Assembly: GCA_003524305.1 (NCBI GenBank)
Contig: DQHW01000011.1
Location: 41,103 to 97,690 of the forward strand
Direction: 5' to 3'
DNA length: 56,588 nucleotides
Origin: Anaerolineaceae bacterium
GTDB lineage: Bacteria; Chloroflexota; Anaerolineae; Anaerolineales; Anaerolineaceae
The notes under the pieces are model-generated. The model did not search any database. It was not told the origin of the DNA and saw only the letters and a program-made list of their open reading frames with translations. Positions 27,494 to 36,312 of the stretch are shown in pieces. The translations under genes and the position numbers were made by a program. Position 1 is the first letter of the stretch. The number at the start of each line of letters is the position of its first letter.

Positions 27494-28462
27494 TTATGGT
27501 TTGAGGGTGAGGGTCCAGCTTGCCAGGGCATTATCGATGTTTGGCAGCAAGAGCGACCTTTGCCGGATGGTCATGCGCACCGGGGTGGAAATACCCACAT
27601 CGTATGGGATATCCGCGCTGAAAGGCACATAATTCAGGTTTTCTGAACCCCTGGGCAGCTTCACGATTTGTGTTTCCATCACGCCGCCAGATTCAGTTAA
27701 AAGTTCGATGATGATGGGGTTGCTGTTATAAGAATGTGCAAACCCTGCCACATGCACCACACCACCCTTGATTACTGCTTCATCTTTGAAAGACTTCACA
27801 ATATAAGGCTGTTTGATAAAATCAAAGGCATTGATATCGCTTTTGCCAATCTGCATCAAAAATATTTGAGTGACAGCCTGTGTGATACGCCTGCCAAATT
27901 CATCAGTCGTGGTAACTACCAACATCGCAGATTCACCTGCGCTGGGAATTTCAAAGGAAATTTCTTCAACTAAATTTGACCAGCCTGATTCTGCGGTAGA
28001 CAGCTTGAGCAATTGATCGTGGATCAAGCGGCCATCCTCGCCAAACAATTGCATGCTTACCAAGCCGTCTGCCCCCGGAAAAACACTGGCTTGTACCGTG
28101 AAAGGTGAAGCCAACTGAGACATGCTGCCCGGGGCAAGGATCTGGATCAGCGCGTTTGGAAAATACTTTTCATCCACGGTTGGTTCGAGCGTGGCGGTGT
28201 CTTCAGGGGTAGCCTGGGTAAGCACAATCGGCGGAATGGACGTGCCTTCCAGGGTTTTTATCACCATAGTCGGACCAGTAACAATTTTGGTTGGGGTGGG
28301 AGTAATGGAAATTTTGTCAGCAGCCAGGGTTGGGGTTGTACCATCGAAGGCTGCGGTCAGCGCGGGTGTGTTGACTTGCTCGGTACCGGTTTTCGGAGCA
28401 CAACCGGTGATAACCATTATAAAAATCAAACAAAGGACTAAATGCGCGGTGATTGGCTTCAA
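27494..28462 (-). CDS. Secreted lipoprotein with Ig-like fold pattern
   Basis: A 322-residue lipoprotein. The TTG at 28462 is chosen because AAGGAAA lies just upstream and the signal peptide (LVLCLIFIMVITGC, lipobox ending in Cys) begins directly after it. The longer frame runs into the upstream hairpin. A Thr/Pro-rich linker (ISITPTPTK) leads to a beta-rich domain with two similar parts (about 120-210 and 230-320), suggestive of Ig-like/Gmad2 modules. The protein would be anchored on the outer face of the membrane. The binding partner is unknown. Confidence 0.8.
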   Translation of the reverse strand: MKPITAHLVLCLIFIMVITGCAPKTGTEQVNTPALTAAFDGTTPTLAADKISITPTPTKIVTGPTMVIKTLEGTSIPPIVLTQATPEDTATLEPTVDEKYFPNALIQILAPGSMSQLASPFTVQASVFPGADGLVSMQLFGEDGRLIHDQLLKLSTAESGWSNLVEEISFEIPSAGESAMLVVTTTDEFGRRITQAVTQIFLMQIGKSDINAFDFIKQPYIVKSFKDEAVIKGGVVHVAGFAHSYNSNPIIIELLTESGGVMETQIVKLPRGSENLNYVPFSADIPYDVGISTPVRMTIRQRSLLLPNIDNALASWTLTLKP

Positions 28463-28510
28463 CTGAATTTCCTTTATTTTTAAAACGAAAGATAAAAACC
28501 ATTTAAAGTA

Positions 28511-28542
28511 TACAGGCCTTGCGCTAACACGCAAGGCCTGTA
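28511..28542. terminator. 13-bp hairpin after the M32 peptidase
   Basis: A perfect 13-bp stem (TACAGGCCTTGCG and its complement) with a six-base loop lies 14 bases past the stop of the M32 peptidase gene. There is no clear T run, so termination strength is uncertain; it may equally protect the 3' end. Confidence 0.55.
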
Positions 28543-28555
28543 TAGAATTTCACTT

Positions 28556-30058
28556 TTAGAGATTGTAAATTTCGCTGTATTTAGTCTTCAAGTAGCGAAT
28601 ATAAGGTTCAGGTGTGATGGTTGAGCCGGTCACTTCTTTCACCAACGCCTGCGGTTCAAATTTTGCGCCGTGCTGATGGATCTTGACACGAAGCCATGAA
28701 AGCAATTCATCGAATTTACCCTGTTCGATCTGGGCTTCAAGGTTGGGGATGTCTTGATTGATTTTTTCCCAAAGTTGTGAAGACACCAGGTTGCCCAGGG
28801 CATAGGTCGGGAAGTAGCCAATGCTGCCAGTGGACCAATGGACGTCTTGCAGCACACCCTCGCTGTCTTTGGCAGGAACCACACCCAGGTAATCCTTCAT
28901 GCGGGCGTTCCAGGCTTCGGGCAAGTCTTTGACTACCAATGAACCTTCCATTAATGCAATTTCAAGTTCGAGACGCAGCATGACGTGCAGGTTATAAGTG
29001 GCTTCATCCGCTTCAACTCGGATCAGGGAGGGTTCCACCTTATTGATGCCCTTGTAGAAGGCATCCAGGCTGACGTTGCCAAGCTGGGATGGGAAGAGTT
29101 TCACCAACTTGGGATAGAAGAACTTCCAGAAGGGTTTGGAACGGCCTACGAGATTTTCCCACATACGTGACTGTGATTCGTGCACAGCCATGGATGTTCC
29201 GGTAGCCAGCGGCGTTCGGGCAAGCGTATGATTAATGCCTTGTTCATAGAGGGCATGTCCGCCTTCGTGCATGGTGCTGAATAATGCCGACGCCGCTCTT
29301 TCGGGATCAAAGCGGGTAGTGATACGAATGTCGTCAATGCCGAAGCCGGTGGTAAACGGATGCACGGCTTTATCCTGGCGACCGCGGTTCCAGTCATAAC
29401 CAAATCGGGTGATCACATCCACACCAAAATCCCACTGACCTTTTTCGTCATAAGGGATGTGCAGGAAACTGTCGTCAATTACAGGTTTGCCGGCGATGGC
29501 TTTCAGAAGCTCAACTTGCTGCGGACGCAGTTTGCCGAAGATATCCTTCACTTCCTTGGTCTTGAGTCCGGGTTCGAAATCATCGAGCAGCGGATCATAG
29601 ACATGGTCCCAAGGCTTGAAGAAATCAGCATATTGGCGGCGAAGTTCAACCACTTTCTCGAGGTGAGGTCTGAAGAGTTCAAAGTCGTTATTTGCTTTGG
29701 CTTCTTCCCAAACGCTCTGGCTGGTTGTGGTTTCTTTCGCAAATTCTGCGACCCACTGCGTTGAGACCTTGACCTGTTTTTCATAATCATGTGCCACACG
29801 CTTAATCAAGCAGGCGTCATCAGAACGGGGATCGAGAGATTCCGCATAGGGTTTCAGGTCTTGCAACAATTCACCCACTTCAGACGATGTGAATTTATCA
29901 TGCATCAACCCGGCGATGGTTTCAAGAATATTGCCGCGGTCTTCAGCCCCACCCCGGGGCATGTTTACTTGTTGGTCCCAGCCCAGCAGCGCTTCAGCCC
30001 TGCCCAGGTCAGTCACTTCTGCCATGATCTTTTTGAACTGTTCCAGTTTTTGACTCAT
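28556..30058 (-). CDS. M32 metallocarboxypeptidase (carboxypeptidase Taq family)
   Basis: A 500-residue, largely helical zinc carboxypeptidase. The HExxH-type site is HEGGH in TMHEGGHALYEQG. The downstream HESQSRMWEN carries the third ligand region, and the family's DDIRITTRFD segment is present. The length matches Taq carboxypeptidase. The ATG at 30058 is chosen because AAGGAAAA lies 8 bases upstream; an earlier in-frame ATG at 30097 falls near the end of the upstream dehydrogenase gene. It is cytoplasmic, with no signal peptide, and probably trims C-terminal residues from peptides in intracellular turnover. Confidence 0.93.
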   Translation of the reverse strand: MSQKLEQFKKIMAEVTDLGRAEALLGWDQQVNMPRGGAEDRGNILETIAGLMHDKFTSSEVGELLQDLKPYAESLDPRSDDACLIKRVAHDYEKQVKVSTQWVAEFAKETTTSQSVWEEAKANNDFELFRPHLEKVVELRRQYADFFKPWDHVYDPLLDDFEPGLKTKEVKDIFGKLRPQQVELLKAIAGKPVIDDSFLHIPYDEKGQWDFGVDVITRFGYDWNRGRQDKAVHPFTTGFGIDDIRITTRFDPERAASALFSTMHEGGHALYEQGINHTLARTPLATGTSMAVHESQSRMWENLVGRSKPFWKFFYPKLVKLFPSQLGNVSLDAFYKGINKVEPSLIRVEADEATYNLHVMLRLELEIALMEGSLVVKDLPEAWNARMKDYLGVVPAKDSEGVLQDVHWSTGSIGYFPTYALGNLVSSQLWEKINQDIPNLEAQIEQGKFDELLSWLRVKIHQHGAKFEPQALVKEVTGSTITPEPYIRYLKTKYSEIYNL

Positions 30059-30081
30059 ATTGTTTGTTTTCCTTTTTAGGT

Positions 30082-31023
30082 TTAAGCTACTTTCCATCTT
30101 AATGACAAACCATTCAGAGATGCCAACACTTCATCTGCAATATCTTTGGATGCCCGTTGTTGTGCCTCAACCGTCTGAGCGCCCAGATGCGGAGTACAAA
30201 CCAGTTTAGGGTGGGTTACCAGATCGGTCATGCCAGGCGGTTCCGTGACAAACACATCCAGTGCTGCGCCGGCAACCTTGCCGCTGTTCAAAGCTTCAAG
30301 TAGAGCAGTTTCATCAATCACTCCGCCGCGTGCAGCGCAGATGAGATAGACACCTTTTTTCATTTTAGCAAAAGCACCCGCATTAATCAAACCTTTAGTC
30401 TCGTCTGAAAGGGGCAAATGCATGGTGATGAAATCAGATTGTTTAAGAAGATCATCCATGCTGACGGGATTGCCACCCCGTTTGACAATTTCATCTGCAG
30501 GCACCATGGGGTCGTAACCCAAAACAGACATGTCAAATGCCGCAGACCGTTTGGCCACGGCTGCGCCAATGCGACCGAAACCGATTATGCCGAGGGTTTT
30601 GCCGCTCAATTCAACGCCTTCGAACTCTTTTTTCAGCCATTTGCCGGCTTTCATTGAGGAATCTGCACGTGAAATTTCACGTACAGCATTCAACATCAGC
30701 GCCATGGTCAATTCGGCTACAGCCGTGGTGGTCGCCACCGGAGAATTTACCACGGCCACACCGTGAGCCTTCGCGGCAGCCAGGTCAATGTTATCCACAC
30801 CCACACCAGCGCGGCCAACCACTTTAAGATTTTTGGCAGCTTCAAAAACAGCCGGTGACACTTTCGTGCGGCCGCGGACGATTAATGCATCAAAATCGAC
30901 AACTTGCTTGAGCAAATCCTCGGGGTCTATACCGTTCATTTCCACCACTTCGGCGGATTTTTTCAAAATCGCAATTCCATCGGAATCAAGACCATCAGTA
31001 ATCAAGATTTTCCACACAGACAA
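30082..31023 (-). CDS. serA: D-3-phosphoglycerate dehydrogenase-like 2-hydroxyacid dehydrogenase
   Basis: A 313-residue D-2-hydroxyacid dehydrogenase. The NAD-binding loop is LGIIGFGRIGAA, the catalytic Arg is in ICAARGG, the Glu in DVFVTEPP and the His in CTPHLGAQT. It is the short form of SerA, with no ACT or ASB regulatory domain, so no serine feedback is expected. TTG at 31023 with AGGAGA six bases upstream is the best start; GTG at 31017 is possible. Substrate assignment to 3-phosphoglycerate is by resemblance (ITDGLDSDGI and VVGRAGVGVDNID). Glycerate- or hydroxypyruvate-type use is not excluded. Confidence 0.85.
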   Translation of the reverse strand: MSVWKILITDGLDSDGIAILKKSAEVVEMNGIDPEDLLKQVVDFDALIVRGRTKVSPAVFEAAKNLKVVGRAGVGVDNIDLAAAKAHGVAVVNSPVATTTAVAELTMALMLNAVREISRADSSMKAGKWLKKEFEGVELSGKTLGIIGFGRIGAAVAKRSAAFDMSVLGYDPMVPADEIVKRGGNPVSMDDLLKQSDFITMHLPLSDETKGLINAGAFAKMKKGVYLICAARGGVIDETALLEALNSGKVAGAALDVFVTEPPGMTDLVTHPKLVCTPHLGAQTVEAQQRASKDIADEVLASLNGLSLRWKVA

Positions 31024-31131
31024 TTGGTTTCTCCTTCTCAATTTTAATTAAATCTTAATTAATTTTACTCTAATTCGGGAAGTCCGATGAGAGGTCAATA
31101 AGGCAAAAGCGTTGAATGGTACAATTTGTAT

Positions 31132-31746
31132 GTGAATATACTAAAAAACACTCTTGAAAACCGCCTCAATCCGCGGATGTATGAATCAGAACCTCTCAAA
31201 CGCTGCTGTTTGGAGGAATGTACTGGCGCCTGCTGTGTCTTTGGCGTATGGATTGACCCCCGCGAAGTGCAAGATATTATCGCCAATGCCGCCTTGATTC
31301 TACCCTTCATGCCTGAAACCGCACGCATCCCGGGAGAGTGGTTCGTCCCCGTTGAAGACAATGATATACACAGTCCAAGCGGAAAGGTGCTGCATACCGC
31401 GGTTGAGAATGCCCCCTGGCACCATGGCAATACAGCCTGTATTTTTTGCCTGACTGATGGAAAATGCGCATTGCAGGTGGCAGCCACGGCAAACGGTCTT
31501 CACCCGTGGCGATTCAAACCCTATTACTGTATTCTTCATCCGCTTGATCAGGATGAACAAGGCCGTTTCACCGTTGACACAGTAGATGCGCTGCTGGCCG
31601 AAAAAGGTAGCTGCCTGAGGGCTTCTGAAGAAACCACCCCGTTAATTGAAATTTTTGCACCAGAATTGGAATACTTATTGGGTGAAAAGGCTTATAAGGC
31701 AATGCAAGAGGTTGCCGCTGTAAAGCGGAAGGATGTGCCAAAATGA
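31132..31746 (+). CDS. Cysteine-cluster metal-binding protein (YkgJ/DUF3109-like)
   Basis: A protein of about 204 residues. The N-terminal CCLEECTGACC motif, a later CIFC and a further Cys in YYCILHP make a cluster resembling YkgJ/DUF3109 proteins, which bind zinc or iron-sulfur. No signal peptide is seen. The start is uncertain: no Shine-Dalgarno exists, and a TACAAT (31120-31125) lies 6 bases before a GTG at 31132, so the message may be leaderless. TTG at 31126 and ATG at 31177 are alternatives. It overlaps the GNAT gene by 4 bases. Confidence 0.78.
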   Translation: MNILKNTLENRLNPRMYESEPLKRCCLEECTGACCVFGVWIDPREVQDIIANAALILPFMPETARIPGEWFVPVEDNDIHSPSGKVLHTAVENAPWHHGNTACIFCLTDGKCALQVAATANGLHPWRFKPYYCILHPLDQDEQGRFTVDTVDALLAEKGSCLRASEETTPLIEIFAPELEYLLGEKAYKAMQEVAAVKRKDVPK

Positions 31747-32225
31747 GTAAAAGAATTCTTCCCCTGGAATCAGGTGATTTCGAGGAAGTCAAAGCAATCA
31801 TCATCAAGGAATGGGGCAGCGATTATGTGATCGTCCACGGTGACATTGTCCATCCGGCAGAATTACCCGGTTATAAAGTGATGGAAGACGAAAAGCTGGT
31901 TGGATTGGTGACCTGCCTGGTTAAGGGACAGGAATGTGAGATCGTCACGCTAAACAGCTTCCGCGAAGGAGAAGGCATTGGCGATGCATTAATGCAAGTG
32001 GTCGAATCTTTCGCACTATCACACCAGTGCACGACATGTTTGCTAGTTACCACCAATGATAATTTAAACGCCCTCGGTTTTTACCAAAGACGAGGTTTTT
32101 ACATTTCAGAAGTAAGACCCGGCGCAGTGGATGAAGCCAGAAAAGTTAAAATTTCAATTCCAAGAATTGCCGACAACGGCATCCCCATCAGGGATGAAAT
32201 TACCTTAATCAAACAAATCAGTTGA
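31743..32225 (+). CDS. GNAT-family N-acetyltransferase
   Basis: A 160-residue GNAT protein. The acetyl-CoA loop appears as SFREGEGIGDALMQ, a good match to the (Q/R)xxGx(G/A) motif. It is followed by CLLVTTNDNLNALGFYQRRGF, the usual beta5/alpha4 region ending in Tyr-Gln-Arg-Arg-Gly-Phe. It starts at an ATGA overlap with the cysteine-cluster gene, so the two are coupled. The substrate is not evident from sequence. Confidence 0.88.
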   Translation: MSKRILPLESGDFEEVKAIIIKEWGSDYVIVHGDIVHPAELPGYKVMEDEKLVGLVTCLVKGQECEIVTLNSFREGEGIGDALMQVVESFALSHQCTTCLLVTTNDNLNALGFYQRRGFYISEVRPGAVDEARKVKISIPRIADNGIPIRDEITLIKQIS

Positions 32226-32297
32226 TACTTTTCGTACAGAGCAGGGTTTTTAAGATAAAATAAGGTAAATTTAGTCTGATTTTTTACAGGATGCCCA

Positions 32298-33470
32298 TTG
32301 AAAAAACAATGCTTGATAACCGGTTCATTTTTGATCGTTTTAGCAGTTCAACTCCTGATCAATCCCCCCACTCCTGCCCGGGCTGATGTGACGCCTTCAG
32401 ACGGTCGTTCGGACGAAGGATTATGCATCCCGGGTGAGACAGACCTTTTCAGCGCTCAAGATTGTCAATTGGCAGGTCCAGCCAAACATTTGGATGAACT
32501 GGCACAACAGGGCATTGTGTTTCCTTCAGCTCCATTATATGTAGCTAATCCGCCGGCCAGTCTTGCTGATGTGCCTTTCGCTTACGCCAGGGCGGTTGCA
32601 GAAGAAGTGCCAATGTATGATTCGATAGAAGACATCATTGCTGAACATGTCAGCAAGAAAATGCCTTATGGGCGGATTAAATATGTTTCTCTGTATGACA
32701 AGGCCGAAACAGAGAAAGGCCTTTATTACAAGATCGCCAATGAGAAATGGGTCAGCAAAGAATACATTACCAAAGTAGGGGTGCAGTTCTTTCAAGGTTT
32801 TGAATTTAAAGAAAACCCAACCGTTTCATTTGGCTGGATTCTTGACAAAATCGAATCACAAACTGGTCCATATTCCAATGCGCCAGCAACCGGCAAAGAA
32901 TATTTCCGCTACAACATTGTCAATGTCTACGATTCAGAGATGGAAGGTGACCTGGAATGGTTGATGATCGGTCCGAACGAATGGATCAACCACCGATTCA
33001 TTGGCCGGGTAATCCCCAACACTGAAAAACCAGCGGGAATTGAAACAGATCGTTGGATTGAGGTCAATTTATACGAACAAGTGCTGCTGATTCACGAAGG
33101 GGATCGCATCATATATGCCACACTCGTCACCACTGGGAGTGATCCCTTTTTTACCCAACCAGGTGTATTTAAAATTTATAAAAAGATAGATCATGAATAT
33201 ATGCGGGGTGCTTTTGAAGCAGACCGATCAGATTATTACTATCTTGAAGACGTGCCTTATATTATGTATTTCGACCAGGCGCGCGCGCTCCACGGTGCGT
33301 ACTGGCACACAAATTTTGGGTATAAGGCTTCACACGGCTGTGTAAACCTCTCTATTGCCGACTCACACTGGTTGTATGACTGGGCTAATATGGATGAAAC
33401 TGTTTATGTTTGGGATCCCTCTGGAAAAACCCCAACCGATCCAGAGTATTATGGAGCCGGGGGCGCATAA
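32298..33470 (+). CDS. L,D-transpeptidase (YkuD)
   Basis: A 390-residue secreted protein. It begins at a TTG with an ACAGG upstream. The signal peptide is KKQCLITGSFLIVLAV to PARA. After an N-terminal region of about 230 residues (two SH3-like stretches are possible) comes the YkuD domain. Its catalytic box is GAYWHTNFGYKASHGCVNLS, with the His and the active-site Cys in the SHGCVN motif. It would make 3-3 cross-links in peptidoglycan or attach proteins to it. Its presence implies a peptidoglycan layer. Confidence 0.92.
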   Translation: MKKQCLITGSFLIVLAVQLLINPPTPARADVTPSDGRSDEGLCIPGETDLFSAQDCQLAGPAKHLDELAQQGIVFPSAPLYVANPPASLADVPFAYARAVAEEVPMYDSIEDIIAEHVSKKMPYGRIKYVSLYDKAETEKGLYYKIANEKWVSKEYITKVGVQFFQGFEFKENPTVSFGWILDKIESQTGPYSNAPATGKEYFRYNIVNVYDSEMEGDLEWLMIGPNEWINHRFIGRVIPNTEKPAGIETDRWIEVNLYEQVLLIHEGDRIIYATLVTTGSDPFFTQPGVFKIYKKIDHEYMRGAFEADRSDYYYLEDVPYIMYFDQARALHGAYWHTNFGYKASHGCVNLSIADSHWLYDWANMDETVYVWDPSGKTPTDPEYYGAGGA

Positions 33471-33567
33471 ATTTTTTATGATTTGCTTATGTTCATTTTT
33501 CAAGAAAGTAATAAAATTATACTAACTATTAGCGATTTTTTAGCCAACCCAAGTTGAAAGGATTCTA

Positions 33568-34365
33568 ATGAAAAAGTCTTTGCTTCTTCCGCTTGCCTTT
33601 ATCGCCGTTTTTATTTTGATTGTCAGTGCAGCCTGCAACCTGCCCTTTGGTGGAGATAAAACCGCCACTGAAGAATCGCAGGTCATCGTCGTGACAGCTA
33701 CTCCTGAAAAAGTAGATAATGTTGTCACTCCTGAACCCATGGTTGAAGTTACCGAAGCATCGGTTACAGAAGAACCCTCTTCTTATTCTGAAGCCCAGGC
33801 CTTTTACCTCGAGGAATTTGACGGTGATTTAAGTAATTTCACCTATGATGTTTTTAATTATGGAAGCGGTTCAAGTGAAGACGCAACAATTGATGCAGAT
33901 GATGGTGCATTAAAATTCAATAATAATGGTGACGATTTGTACACCTACATCTATTATGAACCTTACACTTATACAGATGTTCGCATTGATATTGAAGCTG
34001 AAAACCTGGCAACCAGCGACAACTCAATCACCCTGTTCTGCCGGTACGATGAAGAGTTGGGATGGTACGAATATAATATCGATAATGACGGCGAATGGAC
34101 GCTCTATTATTACGACAATGTCGTGGCACAACAATACGTACAGCTTTACGACGGCGGCTCTACCGCGATCAGAATGGGACGGGATACCAACACCTATACC
34201 ATGATCTGCCAGGGAAAAGAGTTATCACTTTATATCAACGGTGTGTTTACACACTCCTTTGAACACAAAGACCTCAAAGAAGGACAGGTTGGCTTTGGTG
34301 TATCATCCTATGACAGTTACCCCGTCAAGGTAAATGTCAATTGGCTTGAGATCAGCGAACCCTAA
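33568..34365 (+). CDS. Lipoprotein with LamG/DUF1080-like domain
   Basis: A 265-residue lipoprotein. The signal peptide ends in IVSAACN, with the Cys as lipidation site. A Thr/Glu-rich linker (about 25-75) follows. The C-terminal domain (about 80-265) begins FYLEEFDGDLSNF, contains CRYDEELGWYEYNI and MICQGKELSLYINGV, and ends VNVNWLEISEP. This pattern is that of LamG/DUF1080 concanavalin-like modules, which bind glycans. GAAAGG precedes the ATG, and TATACT near 33515 may be the promoter. A strong terminator follows. Confidence 0.85.
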   Translation: MKKSLLLPLAFIAVFILIVSAACNLPFGGDKTATEESQVIVVTATPEKVDNVVTPEPMVEVTEASVTEEPSSYSEAQAFYLEEFDGDLSNFTYDVFNYGSGSSEDATIDADDGALKFNNNGDDLYTYIYYEPYTYTDVRIDIEAENLATSDNSITLFCRYDEELGWYEYNIDNDGEWTLYYYDNVVAQQYVQLYDGGSTAIRMGRDTNTYTMICQGKELSLYINGVFTHSFEHKDLKEGQVGFGVSSYDSYPVKVNVNWLEISEP

Positions 34366-34381
34366 ACCTGCGACAAAAGAG

Positions 34382-34413
34382 AACGAGCTTCCAATTTAGG
34401 AAGCTCGTTTTTT
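34382..34413 (+). terminator. Intrinsic terminator after the lipoprotein gene
   Basis: AACGAGCTTCC and GGAAGCTCGTT form an 11-bp stem with a six-base loop and a T7 run. It lies between convergent genes and could also serve the rhomboid gene on the minus strand, where the hairpin is followed by TCTCTTTT. Confidence 0.9.
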
Positions 34414-35189
34414 TATCCAGCGATGAACTTGCCAATTACAGCGGCAGTGAAAAGCCCAGCCGAAAGCAACACCGCCCAGCGCAGCTCTTCACGGCCAACC
34501 ATATCCACCAATTCAATACCATTTTCGTTGTTGGCTTTAACCATGAATCTTGGACCAGCCACCCAGGCGAATACCGCACCGCCCACTAACCCGCCAATAT
34601 GGCCCCAGTAGTCAATGCCCGAGTTGGCGCTGAAGCCCAAAGAGAGGTTAATTGCAAGCACCAATCCCAGGTTGATCAGCATGGATTGTGATCTGTTGCC
34701 AAATAATTTTCGGTTCTTGAAAATCAGAACCCCTTGTGCTGCGGCCAGACCAAAAATTGCGGTGGAAGCCCCCAGTGAAGGATTGGCAGAAAATATGAAA
34801 GACAGTACGTTACCGGTATATCCGGCAACCAGGTACAGGGCCAGGTAACGCCAGTGACCATAAAACTGTTCGAGTCCTCTGCCAATTATAAACAGGGCGT
34901 ACATATTGAATATCAAATGGAGGAGACTTCCATGAAGCAGAACTGGCGTAATCAAACGCCAGATTTGTCCACGCAGGATAAGTTCATTAATCTTGCCGCC
35001 TAATACAAACGGCCAATCCACACCCCCCAGGAAGGTTTGGGAGAGATATTGCAGCCCAAACATCAAGACGGTAACTGCTAGTATTATGTAGGTCACCAAG
35101 GGTTTTTTAGCTTTTGTGCGTAAAAAGACAGGAATACGCCCCTCAACCGGTTGAACAGGAGGCGGCGTTTCAGATTCTGGAACGGTCAT
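34413..35189 (-). CDS. Rhomboid-family intramembrane serine protease
   Basis: A 258-residue protein with a Pro-rich cytoplasmic N-terminus and about six or seven helices. The catalytic Ser is in SLGASTAIFG, and the His is in YWGHIGGLVGG two helices later. HLIFNMYAL matches the rhomboid L2/helix 2 signature. It begins one base after the guanylate kinase stop without its own Shine-Dalgarno, so it is probably translated by coupling. The substrate is unknown. Confidence 0.92.
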   Translation of the reverse strand: MTVPESETPPPVQPVEGRIPVFLRTKAKKPLVTYIILAVTVLMFGLQYLSQTFLGGVDWPFVLGGKINELILRGQIWRLITPVLLHGSLLHLIFNMYALFIIGRGLEQFYGHWRYLALYLVAGYTGNVLSFIFSANPSLGASTAIFGLAAAQGVLIFKNRKLFGNRSQSMLINLGLVLAINLSLGFSANSGIDYWGHIGGLVGGAVFAWVAGPRFMVKANNENGIELVDMVGREELRWAVLLSAGLFTAAVIGKFIAG

Positions 35190-35190
35190 A

Positions 35191-35814
35191 TTAGATCAAC
35201 TTTCTGTGATGGACTTTATGGTGTTCAACACTAATAATAGAAAGAATGTCATTCACGGCTTTATCAAGACAGTTTTCAGCGTTCACCACGACATAGTCAA
35301 AAAGTTCAATCTTTTTGACTTCTTCTTTGGCAGTATCAATTCGTACTTTAAGGTTTTCTGGAGACTCGGTATTGCGAGCTTTCAACCTGCCGTACCACTC
35401 GTCAATGGTATGTGGAATGAGAAAGATCAGAATTGCTTCAGGATAAAGTCTGCGGTAAGTTTCTGCGCCTTGCACATCAACGCGTAGCACAACATCTTTT
35501 CCGCTTTTCAGGGCGTCTTCAACCTGAGAGCGCATACCACCTTTGTAGTCATCATAAACTATGGCGTATTCAATGAACTCGCCATTTTTTATGCGCCTGG
35601 CAAAATCTTCACGTGTGAAAAAGAAGTAATCTCTGCCATCCACTTCATTTGGACGAGGCAGCCGGCTGGTGGCGGTGACCACAAAATGAAGCCCCTTATT
35701 TCGGTCTCGAAGCCCTTGCAGCACGGCATCTTTGCCAATGCCTGAAGTGCCCGATATGACGATCAATAAAGGCTGCGGGCGATACAGGTTAAAACTTAAC
35801 TCATCCAATTCCAT
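35191..35814 (-). CDS. gmk: Guanylate kinase with altered P-loop
   Basis: A 207-residue guanylate kinase. The GMP-binding strand TATSRLPRPNEVDGRDYFF is intact and the lid region (RLKARNTES) is present. The nucleotide loop reads GTSGIGKDAV: the Ser/Thr that normally follows the P-loop Lys and contacts Mg2+ is Asp here. The YGTP-type GMP contact is also changed, to YDDYKGGMRSQVE. The C-terminus is His-rich (VEHHKVHHRKLI). ATG at 35814 fits AAAGGA five bases upstream. GMP phosphorylation is likely but the P-loop change deserves a test. It is coupled to the rhomboid gene. Confidence 0.85.
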   Translation of the reverse strand: MELDELSFNLYRPQPLLIVISGTSGIGKDAVLQGLRDRNKGLHFVVTATSRLPRPNEVDGRDYFFFTREDFARRIKNGEFIEYAIVYDDYKGGMRSQVEDALKSGKDVVLRVDVQGAETYRRLYPEAILIFLIPHTIDEWYGRLKARNTESPENLKVRIDTAKEEVKKIELFDYVVVNAENCLDKAVNDILSIISVEHHKVHHRKLI

Positions 35815-35855
35815 CAAGATCCTTTAAAGTTATGCTGATACATGTTTTCAAAGAT

Positions 35856-35861
35856 TATAAT
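35856..35861 (+). promoter_or_regulatory. -10 hexamer of the FmdB-like gene
   Basis: A perfect TATAAT, with a weak TGCTGA 17 bases upstream, would start transcription near 35868, about 25 bases before the ATG at 35893. Confidence 0.5.
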
Positions 35862-35892
35862 GGATATTGTCCAATTTCTGATTGAGGTTTGC

Positions 35893-36273
35893 ATGCCTAC
35901 CTACGAATTCCGCTGTGCTGACTGCCGCAAAAAATATGAAGTGTTTTTGAGCTTTGCTGATTATGACCAATACAAAGGTCAATGTCCGCATTGTGCAACA
36001 AATAATGTTACCCGATACATCCGCAAGGTACGCTTTTCGCTTGGGGATCGTTCGCACTTGGCGACGTTGGCCGATCCTGAGAATCTGAATGCGCTTGAGT
36101 CTGATCCACAGGCGCTGGGAAAGATGATGCGAGAGATGAAAACTCAACTGGGGGCCAACGACCTGCCCGGCGAGTTTGATGAAGTGGTTAACCGCCTTGA
36201 AAGGGGTCAATCACCTGATGAAATTGAACGCGATCTGCCTGAATTGTTAGATGATTCAGGCGGTGATATATAA
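35893..36273 (+). CDS. FmdB-family zinc-ribbon protein
   Basis: A 126-residue protein. The N-terminal 50 residues form an FmdB/putative regulatory zinc ribbon: MPTYEFRCADCRKKYE, then CPHCATNNVTRYIRKV. The C-terminal half is acidic and helical (LGKMMREMKTQLG, NRLERGQSPDEIERDLPELL). The ATG at 35893 has GAGGT eight bases upstream; an earlier in-frame start at 35842 lacks a site. It is divergent from gmk and convergent with the secreted peptidase. Members of this family are poorly characterised, and the regulatory label is historical. Confidence 0.85.
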   Translation: MPTYEFRCADCRKKYEVFLSFADYDQYKGQCPHCATNNVTRYIRKVRFSLGDRSHLATLADPENLNALESDPQALGKMMREMKTQLGANDLPGEFDEVVNRLERGQSPDEIERDLPELLDDSGGDI

Positions 36274-36280
36274 AATCATC

Positions 36281-36312
36281 AAGTAAGGGCGGTTCATGAA
36301 CCGCCCTTACTT
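36281..36312. repeat. Perfect 32-bp palindrome, copy B
   Basis: A perfect palindrome centred on TTCATGAA with GTAAGGGC/GCCCTTAC arms. It is the same element as 27461-27488, with the inner AA/TT changed to GG/CC on both arms. It supplies the TAA stop codon (36307-36309) of the minus-strand peptidase gene. Confidence 0.9.
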
